Shown here: positions 48,277 to 58,188 of the stretch, piece after piece
Layout: the number at the start of each line of letters is the position of its first letter
Numbering within the stretch: position 1 is the stretch's first letter
Source of the DNA: Acidobacteriota bacterium
Lineage (GTDB): Bacteria > Acidobacteriota > Blastocatellia > Pyrinomonadales > Pyrinomonadaceae
Reading direction: 5' to 3'
Assembly: GCA_020200135.1 (NCBI GenBank)
Contig: JAIVJI010000073.1
Coordinates: forward strand, 48,173-112,172
Length of the DNA: 64,000 nt
The notes under the pieces: generated by a model
Database searches by the model: none
Seen by the model: only the letters and a program-made list of their open reading frames with translations
What the model was told of the DNA's origin: nothing
Translations under genes and position numbers: made by a program

Positions 48277-49176
48277 ATGAGAAAAGTCTTGCCGCTCGTC
48301 TTGCTCGCGGCACTCTCGCTGCTCGCGGCCGCGCCGGCCCGAGTCTTCAAACGCGTCTCGGCGGCGGCCCCGCCGGCCGCGTCGGGGCGGAGCTGCGGGA
48401 CGGCCGCGCCCGACCCCGCGCGGATGGCCGAGGTGGAGACGGCCTTCCAGAAGTTCCAGCAGTCGAAGGGCGGCAAAAAGTCTGCCGGCTCGGTCACCAT
48501 CCCCGTCTACTTCCACGTCATCAACAGGGGGGCGGGGATTGATAACGGCGACGTGCCGGACCACATGCTCCGCGCGCAGGTCAGAGTCCTCAACGACTCG
48601 TTCTCGGGCGCGACCGGCGGGGCGGCCACGCCCTTCCGCTTCGAGCTGGCCGGCGTAGACCGCACGACGAACCCCGACTGGTTCTCGATGGGCATCCAGT
48701 CCATACAGGAGCGGCAGGCCAAGGCGGCACTCCGCAAGGGCGGACCGGAGGCGCTGAACGTCTACACGACGGACGGCGGCGGCTACCTCGGCTGGGCGAC
48801 GTTCCCTTCGAGCTATTCGTCGCAGCCGTCGCAGGACGGCGTGGTCGTCTACTACGACTCGCTGCCCGGCGGCTCGCTCTACCCCTATAACGAGGGCGAC
48901 ACGGCTACGCACGAGGTCGGCCACTGGCTCGGGCTCTACCACACGTTCCAGAACGGCTGCACGCCCGACAACGACTACGTTGACGACACCGCGGCCGAGG
49001 CGGGCCCGGCCTTCGGCTGCCCCGTCGGCCGCGACTCCTGCACGCGCAGCCGGTACCCCGGCGAAGACCCGGTCTTCAACTTCATGGACTACACCGACGA
49101 CCCCTGCATGTTCCTGTTCACCGCCGGACAGACGGCGCGCATGGAGGGCATGCACGCGCAATACCGCGGGCAGTAA
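48277..49176 (+). CDS. Secreted M43-family (pappalysin/cytophagalysin-like) metalloprotease
   Basis: 299 residues. The ATG at 48277 follows AGGAG; the signal peptide is 1-21. The metzincin zinc site is HEVGHWLGLYH at 212-222 (His212, His216, His222, base Glu213), and the Met-turn is NFMDYTDDPC near 266-275. Preceding strands VTIPVYFHVIN and LNDSFSG are typical of M43. It cleaves proteins outside the cell. The single domain without C-terminal repeats is short for the family. A long hairpin follows the stop. Confidence 0.93.
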   Translation: MRKVLPLVLLAALSLLAAAPARVFKRVSAAAPPAASGRSCGTAAPDPARMAEVETAFQKFQQSKGGKKSAGSVTIPVYFHVINRGAGIDNGDVPDHMLRAQVRVLNDSFSGATGGAATPFRFELAGVDRTTNPDWFSMGIQSIQERQAKAALRKGGPEALNVYTTDGGGYLGWATFPSSYSSQPSQDGVVVYYDSLPGGSLYPYNEGDTATHEVGHWLGLYHTFQNGCTPDNDYVDDTAAEAGPAFGCPVGRDSCTRSRYPGEDPVFNFMDYTDDPCMFLFTAGQTARMEGMHAQYRGQ

Positions 49177-49188
49177 GTCAGTCGCCGC

Positions 49189-49244
49189 AGACGAGGAGTC
49201 CCCCGGGAATTTCAAACATGAAATTCCCGGGGGACTCCTCGTCT
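49189..49244. terminator. 26-base perfect hairpin between convergent peptidase genes
   Basis: The arms 49189-49214 and 49219-49244 are exactly complementary around an AACA loop, between the M43 and M2 peptidase genes. It should end transcription from both sides; no long T tract follows. Confidence 0.75.
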
Positions 49245-49254
49245 CGGTAATTGA

Positions 49255-51135
49255 TTACTTCGCGGCGGTTCGCGCTGCGTCGGTCTGGCGGGCGTGGCGC
49301 GCGTTCTGCTCGTCGAGCCAGCGCTTGAGCGGGGCGAAGTAGTCGATGATGGCCGTGGCGTCCATCCTCTCCTCGCCCGTCAGCGCCTTCAGCGCCTCGG
49401 GCCACGGCCGGCTCTGCCCCATCGCGAGCATCTGCCTGAGCTTGGCGCCCGCCGCCTTGTTGCCGTAGATCGAGCAGCGGTTGAGCGGCCCCGTAAAGCC
49501 CGCCTCGCGGCAGAGCGCGCGGTGGAACTGGAACTGGAGGATGGCCGCGAGGAAGTAGCGCGCGTACGGCGTGTTGGCCGGGACGTGGTACTTCGCGCCC
49601 GCGTCGAAGTCCGACTCGGAGCGCGGCGCGGGCGGCGCGATGCCCTGGTACTTCGTGCGCAGCTCCCACCACGCGCGGTTGTAGTCCGTCGGCTTCACCT
49701 CGCCCGAGAAGACCTTCCAGCGCCACTGGTCGACGAGGTAGCCGAACGGCAGGAAGGCGACCTTGTCGAGCGCCAGGCGAAGGAGCAGCCCCGTGTCGGC
49801 GCTCTCGTCCGGGACGCGCTCGATGAGCCCGATGCGCTTGAGGTACTCGGGCGTGACCGAGAGCGCGACGGCGTCGCCGACCGCCTCGTGGAAGCCGTCG
49901 TTGGCGCTGTTCTGGTAAAGGTTGGGCTGCGGCGCGTAGGCCATCTGGTAGTAGTTGTGCCCCAGCTCGTGGTGGACGACGGCGAAGTCCTCCGCGTTGA
50001 TCTTGATGCACATCTTGAGCCGCACGTCCCGCTGCGCGTCCACGTCCCACGCGCTCGCGTGGCAGACGACCTCCCTGTCCTGCGGCTTTGTGAAGAGCGA
50101 GCGCTCCCAGAAGGTCTGCGGCAAGGGGTCGAGCCCGAGCGACGTGAAGAAGCCCTCGCCGTAGCGCACCATCTGCTGCGGCGTCGTCTTGCGCCCGACC
50201 AGTATCTTCGTCAGGTCGAAGCCGGGGTCGCTCCGCTCGGGCTTGAGGACGGGGTAGATGTTGCCCCACGTCTGGCTCCACATGTTGCCGAGCAGGTGCG
50301 CCGGGATGGGCGCGTCCTCGCGGACGAGCGCACGGCCGTACTTCTCCGAGAGCTTCCAGCGGGTGTAGGTGTAGAGCGAGTCGTAGAGCGGCTTGACCTG
50401 GAGCCAGAGCCGCTCCATCTCGGCGGCGAACTCCTCCGGGCTCATGTCGTAGTTCGAGCGCCAGAGCGCGCCCGTGTCTCTGAAGCCCATCTCGCGCGCG
50501 CCCTTGTTGGAGAGTTCGACGAAGCGCGCGTACTTCGCCTTGAACGGCGGCGAGATGGAGTGCCACCCGAGCCACGCGCGCTTCAGCTCCTCGGGGTCGC
50601 GGCTCTCGGCCATGATGGGCTCAAGCTCACTGAGCGTCAGGCACTTTCCCTTCTCACCCTCGGGGCAGTACTTCCCCTTCCCGTAGTCGCTCGCCAGCGA
50701 CGCCGTGATCTTCGTCAGCTCCTCGCGCTCCGTGGGGTTCGACGGCGCGGGCGCGACGAGCGCCAGCTTGAGCAGCATCAGCTTCCGCCGCGTGTCGTGC
50801 GGGAGGCTCAAGCGGTCGAACCGCGTCGCGGCGAGCGCCAGCTCGGTGACGGCGGCGGTCAGCTCCTCGTTGGCCTCGGCGGCGAGCAGCTCCGTGTCCT
50901 CGGTGATGAAGTTCTCCTGCACCCAGCTCGCCCGGCTCACCTTGAGGTTGAGGCGCGCGAGCCTCTGCTCGGCCTGTTTGACGAACTCGTTCGCCCCGGC
51001 GACGGTCGGCCTCCCGGCCGCCGGCGCGCGGCGCCCGCCGGTCTGCGCGAGCGAGACGACGTTGAAGGAAAGCGTTAAAGAGAGCATGAGGGCGGCCGCG
51101 CCCGCGCGCCGCCTCGCCGTGTGGGACAGTCTCAT
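49255..51135 (-). CDS. Secreted M2-family peptidyl-dipeptidase (ACE-like)
   Basis: 626 residues from the ATG at 51135 with GGAGG seven bases upstream; frame upstream is non-coding. Signal peptide about 1-31. The catalytic site is HELGH at 389-393 with the third zinc ligand Glu417 in GFHEAVGDAVAL, exactly 24 residues after His393, as in angiotensin-converting enzyme. Other family blocks are seen: WLGWHSISPPFKAKYARFVELSN, SQTWGNIY, TPYARYFLAAILQFQFHRALC and GAKLRQMLAMGQSRPWPEAL. It removes dipeptides from the C-terminus of peptides, probably in the periplasm. Confidence 0.94.
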   Translation of the reverse strand: MRLSHTARRRAGAAALMLSLTLSFNVVSLAQTGGRRAPAAGRPTVAGANEFVKQAEQRLARLNLKVSRASWVQENFITEDTELLAAEANEELTAAVTELALAATRFDRLSLPHDTRRKLMLLKLALVAPAPSNPTEREELTKITASLASDYGKGKYCPEGEKGKCLTLSELEPIMAESRDPEELKRAWLGWHSISPPFKAKYARFVELSNKGAREMGFRDTGALWRSNYDMSPEEFAAEMERLWLQVKPLYDSLYTYTRWKLSEKYGRALVREDAPIPAHLLGNMWSQTWGNIYPVLKPERSDPGFDLTKILVGRKTTPQQMVRYGEGFFTSLGLDPLPQTFWERSLFTKPQDREVVCHASAWDVDAQRDVRLKMCIKINAEDFAVVHHELGHNYYQMAYAPQPNLYQNSANDGFHEAVGDAVALSVTPEYLKRIGLIERVPDESADTGLLLRLALDKVAFLPFGYLVDQWRWKVFSGEVKPTDYNRAWWELRTKYQGIAPPAPRSESDFDAGAKYHVPANTPYARYFLAAILQFQFHRALCREAGFTGPLNRCSIYGNKAAGAKLRQMLAMGQSRPWPEALKALTGEERMDATAIIDYFAPLKRWLDEQNARHARQTDAARTAAK

Positions 51136-51323
51136 ACCGAAACCTCCGGGCCGATTCGTCTGAAATCCGGGCTGATAAGTTTGGGGGGGAAGAGCCGCCG
51201 CCATTGTAGCGCCGACCCCGCCCCGCGTCATAACGCCGTTTGAACCTGACGCGGCCGCCGTGCGTAAGCACACACGCGACCCCGGACGCCCGAACGCCAC
51301 GCACACCGAAGGAGCCAAAGCAG

Positions 51324-51878
51324 ATGCCTGCGACGAGCACGCACCTTTCCAAGCCTGTCACGTTCGCGGTGTTGATTCTCGCCGCCCTCGCGCTCGCCGC
51401 CGCCGCTCCGCGCGCCGCACACGCGCAGGCGGCCGGCGGTTTCGAGCTGGTCAAACTGGCCGAGGGCGTCTACGCCGCGACGCGCACCGAGCCGCCGGGG
51501 CTCACGGTCAACGGCAACAGCGTCTTCATCATCAACGACGACGACGTGGTCGTCGTCGACACCACGCTCACGCCGGGCACCGCGCGCGAGGAGATAGCGG
51601 CGCTGCGCAAACTGACGGGCAAGCCCGTCCGCTACGTCGTCAACACGCACTGGCACGACGACCACTTGATGGGGAGCGTCGCCTACCGCGAAGCCTTCCC
51701 CGGCGTCGAGTTCGTCGCGCGCGGCGAGACGCTTGAGCAGGTGAGGAGGGGCGTCAACCTCGAAGAGTTCCGCCGGGCATTCGCCGGCGACTCGCGCGTG
51801 CGCCGCGACATCTTCGACAGCTACGTCACGGGCGCGGGCCTCGCCGCCGCCTACGCGGACGCGACCGCGAAGCCGTGA
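51324..51878 (+). CDS. Metallo-beta-lactamase-fold hydrolase with an internal deletion
   Basis: 184 residues from the ATG at 51324. A signal peptide (about 12-35) precedes the N-terminal half of an exported MBL-fold hydrolase: VYAATRTEPPG, NSVFIINDDDVVVVDTTLTP and YVVNTHWHDDHLMGS, with metal residues His109, His111, Asp113 and His114. After VAYREAFPGVEFV (residue 131) the sequence passes directly to ARGETLEQVRRGVNLEEFRRAFAG, the usual extreme C-terminus of these proteins. The middle, including the remaining metal ligands, is missing, roughly 130 residues against a normal length of about 310. The join is in frame, like that in the BtpA gene. It is probably inactive. Confidence 0.65.
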   Translation: MPATSTHLSKPVTFAVLILAALALAAAAPRAAHAQAAGGFELVKLAEGVYAATRTEPPGLTVNGNSVFIINDDDVVVVDTTLTPGTAREEIAALRKLTGKPVRYVVNTHWHDDHLMGSVAYREAFPGVEFVARGETLEQVRRGVNLEEFRRAFAGDSRVRRDIFDSYVTGAGLAAAYADATAKP

Positions 51879-51981
51879 GCCGGGCGTTCTATTGACGCGC
51901 CCGGCCGCGAGTTGCTACCGTTCGCCTCGCCCCGACCAGCCTCCCCGATTTGGACCCGCACCGAAGCTTGAAAGGACACGT

Positions 51982-53370
51982 ATGCCCACCACCTCGAAGC
52001 GCGGCGTCCGGCCGCCCGCGCCCCTCGCGCTGTCGCTGCTCGCGCTGCTCGCCTTCGCGTGCGCGCCCGCCGCGCTGGCGGCGCCGAGCACCTTCACGGT
52101 CTCGACCAACAAGCACTACTGGCTCAAGGACGGCGCGCCCTTCATCACCGTCGGCTTTAACCGCTACGACGTTTGGAACACGTCCGACCCGGCCAACGAC
52201 GGCCTGACGATCGCGCAGTACGTCCAGCGCATGGCGCAGAACGGCTCCAACGTCATCCGCGTCTGGGCCGAGCAGGGCGACCAGAACGCCTCGGGCGAGT
52301 TCTGGCTCGAATACCCCGCGGGCGTCTACCGCCCCGCGCAGGCCGCCCGGCTCGACGAGCTTTTCGACGCCTGCGACCTCTACGGCGTCTACGTGGAAAT
52401 CTGCCCCTGGGACACCTGGAACATCAAGAACAACTGGGCCTCGCACGCCTACAACTCCGCCAACGGCGGCCCCGTCGGCACCCCGGCCGAGGTCGTCACC
52501 AGCCCGAACGCGCGCGCGCTAATCAAGAGCAAGATTCAGTACATGTACAACCGCTGGGGCTCGCGCCCGAGCTTCTTCCTGTGGACGTTCAACGAGATCG
52601 ACATCCTCAACACCAGCTCGGCCGCGCAGCAGGACTTCGCGCGCGACGTCGGCGCGTTCATCAAGTCCGTCGACCCGTACCACCCCTTCACCGTCTCGTT
52701 CACCGGCTCGGGCGCGGGCAACCCCGACGTCGTCAAACTCCCCGAGGTCTCGGCGGCCGACATACACTTCTACGGCGCCATCTCGGGGACGGGCGGCGCG
52801 GCGAAGGTGCGGGAGACGGCCGTCGTGCGCGACGGCGGGTACATGAACTTCGGCAAGCCGCTCGTGCTGAGCGAGTGGGGCGTGGCGCGGCAGGCGAACT
52901 CGGACGACCTGGTCAACGCTCTGGCGTGGGGGGGCATCGCCGTCGGCACCAGCGGCGCGGGGATGGTCTGGACCGACCGTTACACCTACGGCGGCATCAG
53001 GGCCAGCCACCTCGCCATCCTGAAGTCGCTCCGCGACTTCACCTCGGGGGTCAACTGGGCCGGCTTCATGGACAACCACCACGCGCCGGCCTCCGAGGTC
53101 TCGGACGCCGCGCAGGCCGTCAACACCTACGCGTGTCTGAACAGGACGCAGGCCATCGTGCTGCTCGTCCACAACCGCGTCGGGTCTTCGACCGCGACGA
53201 CCGTCACCGTCTCGGGGCTCAACCCCGGCATTTACAGTGTGGACATCTGGAGGACATACGCGGGCGGGAAGTACGGCTCGACGACGGCGGCGACGAACGC
53301 GCAGGGGCAGCTCGTCCTGAGCGCGCCCGCCATCCCGACGATGCAGGCGCTCTACATACGGCAGCAGTAG
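51982..53370 (+). CDS. Secreted clan GH-A glycoside hydrolase (cellulase/mannanase-like)
   Basis: 462 residues from the ATG at 51982 (AAAGGA upstream). Signal peptide about 10-33. The (beta/alpha)8 barrel starts HYWLKDGAPFITVGFNRYD, then NVIRVWAEQGD, and has the two catalytic glutamates of GH-A enzymes: acid/base Glu205 in LWTFNEIDI and nucleophile Glu298 in LVLSEWGVA. The last 80 residues form a small beta domain (TVTVSGLNPGIYSVDIWRTYAG) that may bind carbohydrate. The family (GH5-like) cuts beta-glycans; the substrate is unknown. It is convergent with the giant kinase gene, 12 bases apart. Confidence 0.88.
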   Translation: MPTTSKRGVRPPAPLALSLLALLAFACAPAALAAPSTFTVSTNKHYWLKDGAPFITVGFNRYDVWNTSDPANDGLTIAQYVQRMAQNGSNVIRVWAEQGDQNASGEFWLEYPAGVYRPAQAARLDELFDACDLYGVYVEICPWDTWNIKNNWASHAYNSANGGPVGTPAEVVTSPNARALIKSKIQYMYNRWGSRPSFFLWTFNEIDILNTSSAAQQDFARDVGAFIKSVDPYHPFTVSFTGSGAGNPDVVKLPEVSAADIHFYGAISGTGGAAKVRETAVVRDGGYMNFGKPLVLSEWGVARQANSDDLVNALAWGGIAVGTSGAGMVWTDRYTYGGIRASHLAILKSLRDFTSGVNWAGFMDNHHAPASEVSDAAQAVNTYACLNRTQAIVLLVHNRVGSSTATTVTVSGLNPGIYSVDIWRTYAGGKYGSTTAATNAQGQLVLSAPAIPTMQALYIRQQ

Positions 53371-53382
53371 CCGGGCCGGTCT

Positions 53383-56300
53383 TCAGCGCGAGTCGCGGAG
53401 GATGACGACGTCGCTGGTCGTGAGGCCGTTGGCGAGCAGGAGGCGGCCCTCGCGCGAGAGGTCGAAGGAGTAGAAGATTTCGCGCGTGTAGTTCGTGATC
53501 TGCCGCGCCTCGCCGCCTTCGAGCGGCTGCCGGCGGAGGTTGGTCACGCCGTCGCGGTAGTCCGTGTAGACGAAGGCGCGCGCGTCGGTCGTCCAGTGGA
53601 TGGAGGACATCCCGTTGGCCTCGTTCTGCGGCACTTCTAAGACGCGCGCGGGCCCGCCGCCCGCCGCGGGGATGACGGCGATGCCCCACGGCGCGCCCGG
53701 GCGCTCCTCCTTGTGCCAGTAGGCGACGTGCCGCCCGTCGGGCGAGACCGACGGGCGCATCGAGAGGTTCCGCGTCAGGCGCTCGGGCTCCCCGCCCCCG
53801 ATGGGCACGCGCCAGAGGCTCGTCTGCGACCCCTCGCCCGCGTGCTCGTAGACGACCCAGCGCCCGTCGCGCGTCACCTGCGGCCAGTTGCTGTTCTCGT
53901 CGCCGGCCGTCAGCCGCACGGGGTTGCTGCCGTCCCTGTCCATCCGCCAGATTTGCCACGCGCCCGAGCGGTTCGAGTGGAAGAGCACGTAGCGCCCGTC
54001 GGGCGAAGAGACCGGCGCGTAGTTGCGCCCCGCCCCGGCCGTCAGCTGCACCTGCCCGCTGCCGTCCGCGGCCATCTCCCAGATGTCGGCGTTGCCCGAC
54101 GCGTCGGAGGCGAAGAGCACGCGCCCGTCCGGCGTCCACGACAGGTCGACGTAGCGACCGGCGCCCGACGTTATCTGCGCCCGCCGCTCGTAGTCGCCGG
54201 CCTGCGCGAGAAAGATGGTCGTCAGCGTCTGGCTCTGCACGGAGGCGAGCGAGAGCGCGTCGTCCGAGAGGCTGAGGTCGCCGTAGTCGGTGAGGTCGTT
54301 GGTCAGGCGGACGGCCTCGCCGCCGGGGTAGCCCACCCGCCAGAGCTGGCGCATCGAGATGGTCTCGTCCATCGCCGAGAGCAGCAGCCCCGAGCCGTCC
54401 GCGAGCCAACGCAACTGCCCCACGTCGCTCCAGCGCTTGCCCGGCGAGAGCTGCCGCTCGCCGCCCCCCTCCAGCCCGACCTCCAGCGCCTTCAGAAAGA
54501 ATCCGTTGGCGTCCGCGGTCTCGACGACGAAGGCGAGGCGCTCGCCGTCGGGCGAGAAGGCGGGCGCGGCCGCGGCCGAGAAGTGCTCGGGGTAGTCGCG
54601 CGCGGCGACGGCGCGCTCGCCCGTGCCGTCCTCGCCCGCGACGTACATCGTCTCGCGCCCCTTTGACGCGTCGGCGACGAAGTAGGCGAGACGCCGGCCG
54701 TCGTGCGAGACGCCGACCGAGCCGCCGACGCCGCGCCTGATGAGCTTGACCGAGCCGCCGAGCCACGGCACCTGATAAAGGTCGAAGCCGCCGCCCTCCT
54801 TCGACGCCACGGTGTAGTAGATGTATGTGCCGTCGCGCGAGAAGGTCAGGTTGCGGTAGTAGGCGTCCGAGGGCGGCACCAGCCGCACGCTGTTCGAGAC
54901 GGCGACCTGCCGCACCCACAGGCCCTGCTTGCCGGCCTCGTCGATGACGTAGGCCACAATCTTCCCGTCGGGCGAGAGCGCCGCGCGCCTCACGTTCCCC
55001 GAGGACGTTATCTTCGCCGCCGAAGCCCTCTGGAACGCGTCGCCCGCCACGCCCCGCCGCTGAAGCAGGCCGAAGTGCCAGAAGCACAGCCCGGCCACCA
55101 GCAGCGCGGCCAGCGCGACCGACGCCGCGAGCCACACCCGCCGCCCGCGACGCGTGGACGCCGTCACACTCGCGGCCGAAGGCGTGACGGCGGCGGCCGC
55201 CTCGACACGCGGGCTCGCCGCGACCGCGCCGGCACTCACATTCGCGCGGGCGGCGCTCTCGTCAACCTGCGGCGCGACGGCCGTCACATCCTTCGACGCC
55301 GCCCGCGCGGAAGGCGTCGTGTGAGTCGCGCGCGCGCCGGCGTCGGTCAGGTGCGGCGCCTCCCACGAGCCGATGCGCCGCAGCAACGCGTCGAAGCGCG
55401 GGTCGTCCCCCAGGGCGCGCAGCCGCGGGTCGACGCGGACGAAGGCGAGACCGACCGCGTGCTCTTCGGCCGCGCGCTCCAACCACTCGAACGCCTCGTC
55501 GCGCTCGCCCAGGAGCGAGTAGACGACCGCCACCTCGTAGGCCAGGGCCCCGCGCGCCTCGCCCTTCCCAGTCAGCTCCGCGAGCGTCGCGCGCGCCTCG
55601 GCCGCGTCGCCGCACGAGGCGAGGACGTGCGCGTACTTGGCGCGCGTCGTCGGCGTGTCGCCCGCGAACGCGCGCTCCTGCTCGTAGACCGCGAGCGCGT
55701 CGTCGCACGCGCCCTGCATCTCGTGGCACCAGCGCAGCACGATGTGCGTGGACATCGAGCCGGGGTCGAGTTCGAGCGCGCGCCGGCACTGCCCTATCGC
55801 GTCGTCGAAGCGGCCGGCGAGGAACAGGACGTTGGCGACGCCGGTCGCCACCACGGGCGAGCGCGGCGAGACCTCCTCCGCGCGACGAATCTCCGCGACC
55901 GCCTCGTCGTGCCGGCCGCGCGCCGACAGGTTGAACGCGTGCCACCGGCGCGCGACCGCGCTCTCGGGCTTGAGTTGGACGGCGCGGCCCAGCTCGCGCT
56001 CCGCGCCCTCCCAGTCGCGCTCGTAGTAGAGCTTGACGAAGCCGAGCGAGGCGTGCGCCTCGGCGAGCGCGTCGTCGGCCTCGACCGCGCGCAGGGCGGC
56101 CGCCACCGCGCGCTCCCACGCGCCCTCGGGCGGCGGCTCGACGTACCAGTTCATCAGCGCGTAGCAGTCGGCCAGCTCCGACCACGCCATCGCGAAGCGC
56201 GGGTCGCGCTTGACGGCGCGCTCCAGCCGCTCGACCGCCTGCCGCAGGCCCTCGGCCGTGCGGCGCGTGGCGAAGTAGCGCCCGGCGACGTAGAGCTGGT

Positions 56301-58188
56301 GCGCCTCCTCGTCTTCGGTGAGCCGCGGCCCCGTCGTCGTCGGCGTGACGTGTATGGCCTGCGACGGCTGCCCCTGCGTCGGCACCGTCGTGCGGCTTTT
56401 GAGCGGGTCGCCGGTCGAGACGCCCGGGTCGCGCGCGGGCGCGGCGGCGCCGTCCGACCTCGCACGCCCGTCACTATTGTCACGGGCGTCGCGGGCCGCC
56501 TCGTCGCCCATCAGGTGCGGCAGGAGCGCCTGCGCCACCTTCTCGGAGACCGAGTCTTCGACGGCGAAGAAGTCGGTGAACTGCTCGTCGAACTTCCCGG
56601 CCCAGAGCGGCGCGGCGTCGCGCGTGCGGACGAGCTGGACGGTGACGCGGACGCGTTGGCCTACGCGCTGGATGCGTCCGTCGAGGACGTAGGCCACGTC
56701 CAATTCGTGGCCGGCGAGCGCGGCGCTCTGCTCGCCGTCGAAGTACTTGATGACCGAGCTGGTCGGGCGGACGACGACGCCGCCGACGTTCGAGAGCTTG
56801 GTGATGATGGCGTCGGCCATCCCCATGCCGAGGAATTCGTCGCGGTTCTCCTCGTGGCTCAGGGTCTTGAAGGGGAGGACGGCGATGGACTTGCCCGCGG
56901 GCGCCGCCGGCTCGGCGTCGCCGATGCGCGTCTCGGCCGTCGCGGGGAAGTAGGAGGGCGCGCCGACGGGGCGGCCTTCGAGGTAGTGCTCGATGTCGCG
57001 CGCGAACTCGTCAACCGACTGGTAGCGCCGCTGCTGCTCCTTCCGCAGCGCCTTGAGGACGATGTTGTCGATGCTCCCTGAGAGCTGGCGGCGGAGTTTT
57101 TCGAGCGAGCCGTCGCGCACGCGGCTGACCGAGTCGGGCGTTATCTCGACGGGGTCGCGCCCCGCGGCGGGGATGACCTCGATGAGGTTGACGGCGACGC
57201 TCGGGCGCTCGGGCTCCTGCTCGCAGATGACGCGCGCCATCTCCTCGGGCGAGCGGTTGCGCAGGTTGTACGGGCGGTGGCCGGTGAGCAGGTCGTAGAG
57301 CAGGACGCCTAAAGAGTAAACGTCGCTCACCATCGTCACCGTCTCGCCGCGCACCTGCTCCGGCGAGGCGTACTCGGGCGTCATCAGACGTAGCGCCAGC
57401 GTCGTCGGGTCGAGCGCGCGCCCGCCCATCTCGGGGTTGAGGAGCTTGGCGATGCCGAAGTCTAAGAGCTTGGGCGCGCCGTCGGCCGTGACCAGCACGT
57501 TAGACGGCTTGAGGTCGCGGTGGATGACGAGGTTGTGGTGCGCGTAGGCGACCGCCGCGCAGACCTTGAGGAAGAGGCGGAGGCGCTCGGGCGTCGAGAG
57601 CTTGTGCGCGTCGCAGAACTGGTTGACGGGCAGCCCCTCGATGTACTCCATGACGAAGTACGGCAGCCCGTCGTCGGTCGTCCCGCCGTCCATCAGCCGC
57701 GCGATGTAGGTGTGGTCGAGCGAGGCGAGGATTTGCCGCTCCTGCCGGAAGCGCCGGAGGATGAAGTCGGTGTCCATCCCGCGCTTGACGAGCTTGATGG
57801 CGACGCGCTTCTGGAACTCGTCGTCGGCGCGCACCGCGAGGTAGACCGCGCCCATCCCGCCGCGCCCCAGCTCCCTCACGATGCGGTACGAGCCGACGCG
57901 CCGGCCGATGAAGGGCGCGGCCTCGCCGTACATGCCGGCGTCGAACGCCGCCGCGTCGAAGGCCCCGGCGACGGCGCTCCGCGCGGAGTCGCCGACGACG
58001 CCCGCGACCGCCGGCTCCTCGATGAACGCGCCGGCCTGCTCGTCCGAGCGGATGAGCATCTCGACCTGACGGCGCAGCTCCGCGTCGCCGGCGCAGGCCC
58101 GCGCGAGGTACGCGTCGCGCTCCTCGGGCGCGAGGTCCATCGCGGCGTCGAAAACGCCCTCTACCTGTTTCCAGCGTTCAGGGGTCAC
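53383..58188 (-). CDS. Giant membrane Ser/Thr protein kinase with TPR and PD40 propeller
   Basis: 1,601 residues. Order: cytoplasmic PknB-type kinase about 92-365, with GRGGMGAVYLA (P-loop), Lys in VAIKLVKRG, HRDLKPSNVLV, DFGIAKL and the APE-like SPEQVRGE; a TolB/CadC-like module (SIAVLPFKTLSHEENRDEFLGMGMADAI); a TPR array about 610-890; a Pro/Ala-rich stretch; one membrane helix near 1010-1030 (VWLAASVALAALLVAGLCFW); and an extracytoplasmic PD40/TolB propeller with repeated SPDGRYVLF-type blades to the end. Such kinases are abundant in Acidobacteriota and sense external signals through the propeller. All kinase residues are present, so it should be active. Its promoter lies near 58365. Confidence 0.93.
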   Translation of the reverse strand: MTPERWKQVEGVFDAAMDLAPEERDAYLARACAGDAELRRQVEMLIRSDEQAGAFIEEPAVAGVVGDSARSAVAGAFDAAAFDAGMYGEAAPFIGRRVGSYRIVRELGRGGMGAVYLAVRADDEFQKRVAIKLVKRGMDTDFILRRFRQERQILASLDHTYIARLMDGGTTDDGLPYFVMEYIEGLPVNQFCDAHKLSTPERLRLFLKVCAAVAYAHHNLVIHRDLKPSNVLVTADGAPKLLDFGIAKLLNPEMGGRALDPTTLALRLMTPEYASPEQVRGETVTMVSDVYSLGVLLYDLLTGHRPYNLRNRSPEEMARVICEQEPERPSVAVNLIEVIPAAGRDPVEITPDSVSRVRDGSLEKLRRQLSGSIDNIVLKALRKEQQRRYQSVDEFARDIEHYLEGRPVGAPSYFPATAETRIGDAEPAAPAGKSIAVLPFKTLSHEENRDEFLGMGMADAIITKLSNVGGVVVRPTSSVIKYFDGEQSAALAGHELDVAYVLDGRIQRVGQRVRVTVQLVRTRDAAPLWAGKFDEQFTDFFAVEDSVSEKVAQALLPHLMGDEAARDARDNSDGRARSDGAAAPARDPGVSTGDPLKSRTTVPTQGQPSQAIHVTPTTTGPRLTEDEEAHQLYVAGRYFATRRTAEGLRQAVERLERAVKRDPRFAMAWSELADCYALMNWYVEPPPEGAWERAVAAALRAVEADDALAEAHASLGFVKLYYERDWEGAERELGRAVQLKPESAVARRWHAFNLSARGRHDEAVAEIRRAEEVSPRSPVVATGVANVLFLAGRFDDAIGQCRRALELDPGSMSTHIVLRWCHEMQGACDDALAVYEQERAFAGDTPTTRAKYAHVLASCGDAAEARATLAELTGKGEARGALAYEVAVVYSLLGERDEAFEWLERAAEEHAVGLAFVRVDPRLRALGDDPRFDALLRRIGSWEAPHLTDAGARATHTTPSARAASKDVTAVAPQVDESAARANVSAGAVAASPRVEAAAAVTPSAASVTASTRRGRRVWLAASVALAALLVAGLCFWHFGLLQRRGVAGDAFQRASAAKITSSGNVRRAALSPDGKIVAYVIDEAGKQGLWVRQVAVSNSVRLVPPSDAYYRNLTFSRDGTYIYYTVASKEGGGFDLYQVPWLGGSVKLIRRGVGGSVGVSHDGRRLAYFVADASKGRETMYVAGEDGTGERAVAARDYPEHFSAAAAPAFSPDGERLAFVVETADANGFFLKALEVGLEGGGERQLSPGKRWSDVGQLRWLADGSGLLLSAMDETISMRQLWRVGYPGGEAVRLTNDLTDYGDLSLSDDALSLASVQSQTLTTIFLAQAGDYERRAQITSGAGRYVDLSWTPDGRVLFASDASGNADIWEMAADGSGQVQLTAGAGRNYAPVSSPDGRYVLFHSNRSGAWQIWRMDRDGSNPVRLTAGDENSNWPQVTRDGRWVVYEHAGEGSQTSLWRVPIGGGEPERLTRNLSMRPSVSPDGRHVAYWHKEERPGAPWGIAVIPAAGGGPARVLEVPQNEANGMSSIHWTTDARAFVYTDYRDGVTNLRRQPLEGGEARQITNYTREIFYSFDLSREGRLLLANGLTTSDVVILRDSR

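Noticed and set aside
54703..57081. 792-codon ORF opposite the giant kinase
   Set aside because: Shadow; the kinase frame contains HRDLKPSN, DFG and TPR/PD40 motifs.
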